NCBI GenBank assembly: GCA_050116035.1
Contig: JASFPJ010000085.1
Location: forward strand, 1-11,231
Length of the DNA: 11,231 nucleotides
Direction of reading: 5' to 3'
Source of the DNA: SOIA01 sp050116035
GTDB taxonomy: Bacteria > Acidobacteriota > Aminicenantia > Aminicenantales > Aminicenantaceae
Shown one piece after another: positions 6,814 to 11,231 of the stretch; the stretch's first letter is position 1, and every line of letters begins with the position of its first letter. The translations under genes were made by a program, and so were the position numbers. A model generated the notes under the pieces. It did no database searches. It was given only the letters and a program-made list of their open reading frames with translations, and was not told where the DNA came from.

Positions 6814-7802
6814 GCCTTCCCAGGGTCGGGATCACTCTTGGGGATCCAGGGGGAATCGGACCTGAAACTGTACTCAAAGCTCTTTCACCCGAAAATTTTC
6901 TCCCGGAAGTATCCTATCTTCTCTTCGGTTCTTCTTCCGTGATCGAGGAAGAAAAACGGATCCTGGGCCTAGACACAGAAATCCAGCCGTATGAGAAAGC
7001 TAAGGAATCCCAGACTCCTTCAATTTCTCTTCTTGAAATAGAGACTCCTCTAAAAACCATAAAAAAAGGATTCCCTTCAAAGGAAAACGGAAAGGCATCA
7101 TTTCTTTTCTTCAAGAGAGCTGTTGAAGAGGCTGAAAAAGGCACAGTCCAGGCTTTTGTCACAGCGCCCATCTCCAAACACTCCTGGAATCTTGCCGGTC
7201 TGAAATGGTCTGGCCATACGGATTTCCTCAGTCAGGCTTACTCCCAGGCTATCATGACTTTCTGGTCAGAAAAGTTGAAAGTGGCCTTGTTCACTCATCA
7301 CCTTCCGTTAAAATCCGCATTGGAAGAGATTAAAAGGAAAAATTTGCAGGATTTTTTCCTCAACCTCCATAAGACTATCGAAACCATCAAGCCCGGGAAA
7401 TTCCAATACATGGTTGCCGGATTGAATCCTCATGCCGGAGAAGAAGGGCTCTTGGGTTCAGAAGAGGGAGAGGAAATCATACCGGCTATAACTTATGCTC
7501 AAAAAAAGGGCATGAGAATCAGCGGACCCTATCCGCCTGACACTGTGTTCTGGAAGGCCTTAAACTGCTCTGAAAAAATCGTCATCGCCCTCTACCATGA
7601 CCAAGGACTCATCCCGTTTAAGCTTGAGTCTTTTGAAAAAGGAGTCAATGTCACTCTGGGCCTTCCCTTCATTCGAACTTCTCCTGACCATGGGACGGCC
7701 TTTGACATCGCTGGCCAGGGAAAGGCCAGCGCAGACAGTATGGTGGAAGCGATAAAGCTGGCCTGTAGATTATCGCCGGACCTTTTTAAGTTCAGCTCTT
7801 AA
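6810..7802 (+). CDS. pdxA: 4-hydroxythreonine-4-phosphate dehydrogenase
   Basis: PdxA oxidises 4-phosphohydroxy-L-threonine with NAD(P)+; the product decarboxylates and is joined by PdxJ to deoxyxylulose phosphate to make pyridoxine 5'-phosphate, in the cytoplasm. At 330 residues the length is normal. Diagnostic motifs are all present: GITLGDPGGIGPE (7-19), SGHTDFL (134-140), GLNPHAGEEGLLGSEE (204-219), GPYPPDTVF (239-247), LYHDQGLIPFK (261-271) and TSPDHGTAFDIAGQGKA (290-306). The three metal-binding histidines expected for the family correspond to H136, H208 and H263. The start overlaps the stop of the Hfq-like gene (ATGA) with no Shine-Dalgarno of its own in an A-rich lead, so its translation probably depends on coupling. 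No other B6 gene is in the window; the DXP-dependent pathway is implied. Its 3' end overlaps smpB on the other strand by 33 bases. Confidence 0.96.
   Translation: MSLPRVGITLGDPGGIGPETVLKALSPENFLPEVSYLLFGSSSVIEEEKRILGLDTEIQPYEKAKESQTPSISLLEIETPLKTIKKGFPSKENGKASFLFFKRAVEEAEKGTVQAFVTAPISKHSWNLAGLKWSGHTDFLSQAYSQAIMTFWSEKLKVALFTHHLPLKSALEEIKRKNLQDFFLNLHKTIETIKPGKFQYMVAGLNPHAGEEGLLGSEEGEEIIPAITYAQKKGMRISGPYPPDTVFWKALNCSEKIVIALYHDQGLIPFKLESFEKGVNVTLGLPFIRTSPDHGTAFDIAGQGKASADSMVEAIKLACRLSPDLFKFSS
7709..7731. repeat. perfect 8-bp inverted repeat inside pdxA, just beyond smpB
   Basis: CGCTGGCC (7709-7716) and GGCCAGCG (7724-7731) form a GC-rich 8-bp stem with a 7-base loop. It lies in the pdxA codons for the conserved DIAGQGKAS segment, so much of it is fixed by protein constraint. 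On the minus strand it begins 38 bases past the last base of smpB and could protect or end that operon's mRNA, but no T-tract follows it on that strand, so it is not a classical intrinsic terminator. Confidence 0.4.
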
Positions 7803-8222
7803 TTCCCGTTTGCGGTCTCTTTCCCGAATAGCTTCTCTTTTCTCATACGCCCTTTTCCCTTTACCCAGGGAGACTTCTATCTTCACTTTTCCTTTATCAT
7901 TGAAGAAGACCATTGTGGGGACGAGCGTTAATCCCTTTTCTTGGATTTTTCCAATCAATCGTTTGATCTCGCGGCGATGCAGCAGAAGTTTTCTTTCTCT
8001 TGTTGGGTCGTGGTTGAACCGACTCGCCGGTTCATAAGGGCTGATATTACAGTTGACAAGAAAAACTTCCCCCCGCTTTATTTCCGCATAGCTCTCCTTT
8101 AAACTGATCTTTCCGTCTCTGATAGATTTAACCTCGGTTCCGAGAAGAGAAATGCCCGCTTCTATTCTCTCCAGAATCTCATAATTGTAATTCGCTTTTT
8201 TATTCTTTGCGATGATTCTCAT
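7770..8222 (-). CDS. smpB: SsrA-binding protein SmpB (trans-translation)
   Basis: SmpB binds tmRNA and delivers it to stalled ribosomes, mimicking the codon-anticodon part of a tRNA. The 150-residue product has the family core: YEILERIEAGISLLGTEVKSIRDGK, SLKESYAEI, GEVFLVNCNISPYEP, NHDPTRERKLLLHRREI, GLTLVPTMVFF and KVEVSL-like KIEVSLGKGKRAYEKRE, ending in the basic tail RERDRKRELRAELKK that enters the mRNA channel. The frame could extend to a TTG at 8249, adding nine residues, but the ATG at 8222 gives MRIIAKNKKANYNYEIL, which fits the usual SmpB N-terminus and shortens the overlap with the upstream gene from 50 to 23 bases. It is the last gene of the carD operon. Its 3' end overlaps pdxA tail to tail by 33 bases. 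The tmRNA gene (ssrA), often next door, is not in this window. Confidence 0.96.
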   Translation of the reverse strand: MRIIAKNKKANYNYEILERIEAGISLLGTEVKSIRDGKISLKESYAEIKRGEVFLVNCNISPYEPASRFNHDPTRERKLLLHRREIKRLIGKIQEKGLTLVPTMVFFNDKGKVKIEVSLGKGKRAYEKREAIRERDRKRELRAELKKVRR

Positions 8223-9486
8223 TCTCTTTTCTATCCTCTGCAAGGACAATTATGACTCGGAGAAGACTAATACGGTGCTTGCTCATTTTCTCAACAACAA
8301 GTTTAAGATCTTTATAATCCAGCACTTCCCCTTCATGAGGAATTTTACCGAACTCATGAAGAAAAAAGCCCGCTATCGTCGTGTATTCACTCTTCTCCGG
8401 AAGATCAAGGGCCAGCCTTTGATTGATGTCTTTGATAGAAGCTCCTCCTCTGACCACGTAGATATTTTCCTCAATCTGGACATATAAATCTTCTTCTTTG
8501 GCATCGTATTCATCCTGAATTTCCCCCACTATCTCTTCGATGATATCCTCGAGAGTCACAATCCCTTCCATGCTCCCGAATTCATCCACAACAAAAACGA
8601 GGTGGTTTGCGGTCTCCTGCATCTGCAACAGAGCTCTCTCCAGTGAAGCTGACTCTGGAAGAAAAAGCGGTTCTCTAAGAAGCGTTCTCAATTTAAAATC
8701 TTTATTATCAACAAGATATGGAATAATGTCTTTGGCATGAATCACTCCTTCGATATTGTCCAGTTCTCCCCTGTATACGGGAAACCTGGAGAATCCACCG
8801 GAAAGGATTATATCCAGTATCTGCTGGTTTGAAGATGTGATTTCAATCGATTTGACCTGAGGCCGGGGTATCATGACTTCCCGGATGGGACGCGAACCGA
8901 TGTCCAAAACGCCTGTGATCATCTTTTTCTTCAGCGCTGACATCCCTTTTATCCCGATTGACACCAATACTTTGACTTCTTCTTCGCTCAGAGAACGAGC
9001 GAGAGCTGTCCCCGCTTTTCGAGACGAAGGGACAAGGAGCCGGGAAAGAAAAGTAAAAACTTTGACAAAAGGATAAAAAATGACGATGAAAAACCGTATG
9101 GGCTGGATAAACAGGAAGGATACCTTTATGGGATTGTATGCGGCATAGGTTTTAGGTGTGATCTCAGAAAGAATAAGAATCAAAAATGTCGTCACAACCG
9201 TGGCCAATAAAACTGCATGGTTCTTATTCGGAATAAAAGAGACAAAAATAAAAGTGGCGAGAGAGGCCGCTGCAGCGTTCACGAGAGTGTTCCCAATAAG
9301 AATTGTGGCGAGGAGGCTATCCACTTTCATCAACATCTTTTTAACGAGTATGGCTCTTCTTGAGCCTTTCTTTACCAAGTAATCCAGCTTAAACGGACTG
9401 GCAGAGATGAAGGAAGTTTCAGAAGAAGAAAAGAAAGCACTAAGCAGGAGAAAAAACAAAAAGAGGACAAAGGCAGGGAGAAGCAT
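8200..9486 (-). CDS. CNNM/CorC-HlyC family membrane protein (DUF21 + CBS pair)
   Basis: A 428-residue inner-membrane protein of the UPF0053 family, linked in homologues to Mg2+ (and Na+) transport and often mislabelled 'hemolysin'. Domain order is complete. The DUF21/CNNM transmembrane domain (about 1-195) has SSSETSFIS (20-28), IGNTLVNAAAASLATFIF (64-81) and SEITPKTYAA (107-116). A CBS pair (about 200-325) has VMIPRPQVKSIE, GFSRFPVYRGELDNIEGVIHAKDI (231-254, split here by residue range) and LVFVVDEFGSMEGIVTLEDI (296-315). The C-terminal CorC_HlyC domain (about 335-417) follows. The CBS pair probably senses adenine nucleotide to gate transport. The ATG lies 11 bases after carD with AGGA almost touching it, an unusually short Shine-Dalgarno spacing; an in-frame stop two codons upstream rules out an earlier start. 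It overlaps smpB by 23 bases. Family sure, substrate inferred. Confidence 0.93.
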   Translation of the reverse strand: MLLPAFVLFLFFLLLSAFFSSSETSFISASPFKLDYLVKKGSRRAILVKKMLMKVDSLLATILIGNTLVNAAAASLATFIFVSFIPNKNHAVLLATVVTTFLILILSEITPKTYAAYNPIKVSFLFIQPIRFFIVIFYPFVKVFTFLSRLLVPSSRKAGTALARSLSEEEVKVLVSIGIKGMSALKKKMITGVLDIGSRPIREVMIPRPQVKSIEITSSNQQILDIILSGGFSRFPVYRGELDNIEGVIHAKDIIPYLVDNKDFKLRTLLREPLFLPESASLERALLQMQETANHLVFVVDEFGSMEGIVTLEDIIEEIVGEIQDEYDAKEEDLYVQIEENIYVVRGGASIKDINQRLALDLPEKSEYTTIAGFFLHEFGKIPHEGEVLDYKDLKLVVEKMSKHRISLLRVIIVLAEDRKENENHRKE

Positions 9487-9497
9487 ATCCTATAAAA

Positions 9498-10016
9498 TCA
9501 AGAATCAAGACGGGAATCGATGTTCTTAAAACAGAGCGAGAGAGTTTCCATGACCTTCTGTTCGATTTCTGAAATGGAAAGAGAAGAGACTTCCGAGATT
9601 TCTGAGACCATAAGCTCCTTAACCCTTTCCATCATTTTCTTCTCGCGGAAAGAAAGAGGCTTGATGAGATTCAGGTAATACAAGCTCTTCAAGACCAAGG
9701 CCATGTCCAGCATTGTTCCAGACTTTAACAGGTTAAGGTGCTCCTTATATCTTCCTTTCCAGTTCATCGGGACATCAACGTCGCCGTTCCGCATAAAATC
9801 GAAAATCTTTTTGACAGACTTGACCGAGATAGGCTTTCTAATCCCTATCTCTTCCGCATTGGATGAAGGGACCATGACGAGAGTGTTGTTCGAAATAATC
9901 CTCAGATGATACACTTTAGACTTTTCCCCGAAATAATCTTCTACCTGGATGTCTTCGATAATGCCTAGCCCCTGATTGGGATAAATGATTGTTTCGCCAA
10001 CCTTGAATGAGTCCAT
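9498..10016 (-). CDS. carD: CarD/CdnL-family RNA polymerase-binding transcription factor
   Basis: CarD/CdnL proteins bind the beta subunit of RNA polymerase with an N-terminal RID domain and stabilise the open complex by contacting the upstream edge of the -10 element. The 172 residues show the RID start FKVGETIIYPNQGLGIIEDI (residues 4-23), its core with YHLRIISNNTLVMVP (36-50), and the helical C-terminal domain with VPMNWKGRYKEHLNLLKSG (82-100). In that segment W86 matches the tryptophan that wedges into the promoter in mycobacterial CarD. LSFREKKMMERVKELMVSEIS (121-141) is the typical closing region. Length is near the family norm (about 160). It is the first gene of a minus-strand operon with the CNNM-type gene and smpB. 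The ATG lies only 8 bases after a TATAAT -10 element and has no Shine-Dalgarno, so the mRNA is probably leaderless or nearly so. Confidence 0.94.
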   Translation of the reverse strand: MDSFKVGETIIYPNQGLGIIEDIQVEDYFGEKSKVYHLRIISNNTLVMVPSSNAEEIGIRKPISVKSVKKIFDFMRNGDVDVPMNWKGRYKEHLNLLKSGTMLDMALVLKSLYYLNLIKPLSFREKKMMERVKELMVSEISEVSSLSISEIEQKVMETLSLCFKNIDSRLDS

Positions 10017-10024
10017 GGGGAACT

Positions 10025-10053
10025 ATTATAGTCAATCCATCTTAAGGAGTCAA
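10025..10053 (-). promoter_or_regulatory. near-consensus promoter of the carD operon
   Basis: Read on the minus strand: TTGACT (10053-10048), a 17-base spacer and TATAAT (10030-10025). This is 5 of 6 and 6 of 6 against sigma70 consensus with ideal spacing, the best promoter in the window. Only 8 bases (AGTTCCCC) separate the -10 from the carD ATG at 10016, so the start point would fall at or 1-3 bases before the start codon. Confidence 0.7.
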
Positions 10054-10088
10054 ATCAATTTCCAACAAAAATTGAACTCTTTTTCTCC

Positions 10089-10117
10089 TTATTTCATCAT
10101 CTCAACCTGTATATAAT
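10089..10117 (+). promoter_or_regulatory. possible distal promoter in the carD-rpmH control region
   Basis: A perfect TATAAT (10112-10117) has TTATTT (10089-10094) 17 bases before it, a poor -35. If used, it would start near 10124 and give rpmH an mRNA leader of about 160 bases that includes the inverted repeats at 10132-10179. Weak by itself; noted because the -10 is exact. Confidence 0.25.
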
Positions 10118-10131
10118 CCTCCCCGTATGCG

Positions 10132-10179
10132 GTTGAGTCGCGGCATGAAGGTGAGGCCGAAATCCATGCGGGAATCAAC
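10132..10179 (+). other. nested inverted repeats upstream of rpmH
   Basis: GTTGA (10132-10136) pairs with TCAAC (10175-10179), and inside it GCATG (10143-10147) pairs with CATGC (10165-10169). The internal loops are unequal (6 and 5 bases) and the apical segment is 17 bases. This could be a structured leader or a protein-binding region, but each arm is only 5 bases and chance is a fair explanation. It matches no RNA family that I recognise. Confidence 0.2.
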
Positions 10180-10219
10180 AGAATGTCGACAGAGAAAATG
10201 AACGCCCCTCTTTTCTAGC

Positions 10220-10248
10220 TTGACAGATAAAAGCAGGTTTATTAACAT
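10220..10248 (+). promoter_or_regulatory. promoter of the rpmH-rnpA-yidD-yidC operon
   Basis: An exact TTGACA (10220-10225), a 17-base spacer and TAACAT (10243-10248, 4 of 6). The start point would be near 10255, about 29 bases before the rpmH ATG. A purine-rich ribosome-binding stretch (AAAAGAGAAG, 10274-10283) directly precedes that ATG. No DnaA box was found in the 267-base divergent region. Confidence 0.6.
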
Positions 10249-10283
10249 ACTTTCTCTGACAAAACACACAGAGAAAAGAGAAG

Positions 10284-10418
10284 ATGAAAAGAACATTCCA
10301 GCCCAACAGGAGAAAACGAAAAAAGAATCACGGTTTTCTGGTACGTATGCGAACAAAAGGCGGCCAGCACATTATCAAGAACCGAAGAAGAAAAGGCAGA
10401 AAAAGACTTGCGGGTTAA
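10284..10418 (+). CDS. rpmH: 50S ribosomal protein L34
   Basis: A 44-residue, very basic protein of exactly the usual L34 length, beginning MKRTFQPNRRKRKKNHGFLV and continuing RMRTKGGQHIIKNRRRKGRKRLAG; the family hallmarks are the KRTFQPN start, the HGF(L)xRM turn and the GRKRL end. It is a structural component of the large ribosomal subunit, located in 23S rRNA. The ATG at 10284 follows a purine-rich ribosome-binding stretch. The stop TAA (10416-10418) shares its last A with the rnpA ATG, the usual coupling in this operon. The rnpA reading frame is also open right across this gene in a different frame. Confidence 0.98.
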   Translation: MKRTFQPNRRKRKKNHGFLVRMRTKGGQHIIKNRRRKGRKRLAG

Positions 10419-10774
10419 TGAATGAAACTTTTAGCCCTCCAGAAAGAATAAGAAAGAACAAGGATTTTTTACACCTTTATAAAAAAGGCAAGCGTTACAG
10501 AGGCAAATATTTCAATTTCGTTTATCTCTCCAGCGCTTCAAGTTTTTCCAGGATGGCAGTTGTTGTCAGTAAAAAAGTCGGTAACGCCGTTAAAAGAAAT
10601 AAAATCAAGAGATGGATAAGAACCTTATTCCGAAGGAATAAAAACTTGCTCAAAATTCCACTTGATATCATCATCATCGTAAAAAAAGAGATCCTCGAAG
10701 CTTCCTGGCTCATGCTTCAGGAAGACTACTTAGCTGCCATAAAATCCATCTCCGAGAATAGCTCTTCTTCATGA
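10418..10774 (+). CDS. rnpA: ribonuclease P protein component
   Basis: The 118-residue protein cofactor of RNase P, which helps the catalytic RNA bind pre-tRNA 5' leaders. Visible hallmarks are RIRKNKDFLHLYKKGKRYRGKYF near the N-terminus and the RNR-type motif KVGNAVKRNKIKRWIRTLFR, which carries the conserved RN..KR..R..FR residues. Normal length. I chose the ATG at 10418 because MNETFSPPERIRKNKDF matches the usual N-terminus and overlaps the rpmH stop by one base (TAATG). The same frame is open upstream to at least a TTG at 10220, which would give 184 residues and cover rpmH entirely; this longer form has no ATG and a low-complexity basic extension, so it is less likely. The stop overlaps the yidD start by 4 bases. 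Confidence 0.95.
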   Translation: MNETFSPPERIRKNKDFLHLYKKGKRYRGKYFNFVYLSSASSFSRMAVVVSKKVGNAVKRNKIKRWIRTLFRRNKNLLKIPLDIIIIVKKEILEASWLMLQEDYLAAIKSISENSSSS

Positions 10775-10980
10775 GAAAAATCGCCTTATTCCTAATTAGA
10801 ATTTACCAGTTGCTCCTTTCTCCTCTACTCGGACGCAACTGTCGCTTCACCCCGACATGTTCGGTGTACACTTCTGAAGCTATAAAAAAACACGGCTTAC
10901 TCAAAGGAATATTTTTAGGGGGCAAAAGGCTTATCAAGTGCCATCCTTTTCATCCTGGAGGAGTCGATCTCGTACCCTAA
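10771..10980 (+). CDS. yidD: membrane protein insertion efficiency factor YidD
   Basis: A 69-residue small protein that assists YidC-dependent insertion of inner-membrane proteins. It has an amphipathic/hydrophobic N-terminal helix (IALFLIRIYQLLLSPLLG) and the family signature CRFTPTCSVYTSEAIKKHG...KGIFLGGKRLIKCHPFHPGGVDLVP, with the three conserved cysteines (C24, C30, C57). The usual DPVP ending is DLVP here. The start overlaps the rnpA stop by 4 bases (ATGA) and 11 bases separate it from yidC, the standard order of this operon. Confidence 0.96.
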   Translation: MRKIALFLIRIYQLLLSPLLGRNCRFTPTCSVYTSEAIKKHGLLKGIFLGGKRLIKCHPFHPGGVDLVP

Positions 10981-10991
10981 GAGGATATTCA

Positions 10992-11231
10992 ATGGAAAAA
11001 AGAGTATTAGTCGCTATCGTCCTCTCTTTTCTGGTATTGGTTCTCTACCAGGCGATCTTCTTTAAGAAAAAACCTCAGCCAGAAATCCCGGCTGAAAGCA
11101 TCACAGAAATCGAAAAAAAGCCAGAACAACTGCCTTACGCCAAGGAACCCCCTGAGGCTGCGCGGACCATCCAGGAAAAAGAGGAGCCCACAGAAGAAAG
11201 GCTCCCTCAGGTCATCTCATCCCAAGCCGAA
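10992..11231 (+). CDS. yidC: membrane protein insertase YidC, N-terminal fragment
   Basis: The first 80 residues of a gene that runs out of the window. MEKRVLVAIVLSFLVLVLYQ is TM1 of the Gram-negative type of YidC (the KR..L...LS...L..Y pattern), followed by KKK and the start of a long charged, Pro/Glu-rich periplasmic segment (EIPAESITEIEKKPEQLPYA and onward), which precedes the P1 domain. The Gram-positive type has no such segment, so this supports a diderm host. AAGAGG at 10979-10984 is a good ribosome-binding site 7 bases before the ATG. Position after yidD and rnpA confirms the call. The catalytic membrane core lies beyond the window. Confidence 0.95.
   Translation, partial: MEKRVLVAIVLSFLVLVLYQAIFFKKKPQPEIPAESITEIEKKPEQLPYAKEPPEAARTIQEKEEPTEERLPQVISSQAE

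Noticed and set aside
8223..8249. N-terminal extension of SmpB from a TTG at 8249
   Set aside because: The extra nine residues do not match the family, the start is a rare codon, and it lengthens the overlap with the upstream gene to 50 bases. The ATG at 8222 fits the usual SmpB N-terminus.
10124..10219. 4.5S (SRP) RNA or another known small RNA in the carD-rpmH region
   Set aside because: The conserved SRP core (GGAAGG...AGCAGCC) is absent, and the stems are short and unlike any family that I recognise.
10017..10283. Replication origin next to rpmH
   Set aside because: oriC and dnaA often neighbour rpmH, but I found no TTATCCACA-like boxes or AT-rich repeat array, and the divergent neighbour is carD rather than dnaA.
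10102..10356. An 84-codon minus-strand frame over the rpmH region
   Set aside because: It overlaps rpmH and its promoter, and the product has no recognisable domain. The rpmH reading is unambiguous.

Overview
The window looks like a chromosomal stretch of a Gram-negative bacterium of moderate GC content, most likely from Acidobacteriota or a relative such as Aminicenantes. That placement is an inference. It rests on the end of a DUF5916-type outer-membrane barrel gene, a CBA-type RND efflux operon, a divergent Hfq-like gene joined to pdxA, a CarD-family regulator, and the rpmH-rnpA-yidD-yidC core cluster. No mobile element, CRISPR array, rRNA or tRNA is visible.

Layout. (1) 1-638, plus strand: the C-terminal end of a DUF5916-like beta-barrel protein. 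(2) 704-6310, plus strand: a compact three-gene heavy-metal RND efflux operon, made of a TolC-family outer-membrane channel, a His-rich lipoprotein adaptor and a CzcA/CusA-type pump. Together these would form a tripartite conduit exporting metal cations from periplasm or cytoplasm to the outside. (3) 6312-6489: an A/T-arm hairpin with a GGGGACAGG loop, then a good sigma70-type promoter. (4) 6490-7802, plus strand: an Hfq/Sm-like RNA-binding protein overlapping pdxA (vitamin B6 synthesis) by 4 bases. (5) 10016-7770, minus strand: carD, a CNNM/CorC-type membrane protein and smpB, which read as one operon from a near-consensus promoter that would give an almost leaderless carD mRNA. smpB runs tail to tail into pdxA with a 33-base overlap. 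(6) 10017-10283: the divergent control region between carD and rpmH. (7) 10284-11231, plus strand: rpmH, rnpA, yidD and the start of yidC, tightly packed (1-base overlap, 4-base overlap, 11-base gap). This is the conserved ribosome / RNase P / membrane-insertion cluster.

Most of the window is core housekeeping sequence, and I see no clear new defence or mobile system. The points that deserve a second look are these: the mixed Cus/Czc residue pattern of the pump and its adaptor with His clusters at both ends; the divergent Hfq-like protein that lacks most canonical RNA-contact residues; the predicted leaderless carD; and an rnpA reading frame open across the whole of rpmH, which recalls the arrangement known from Thermus.
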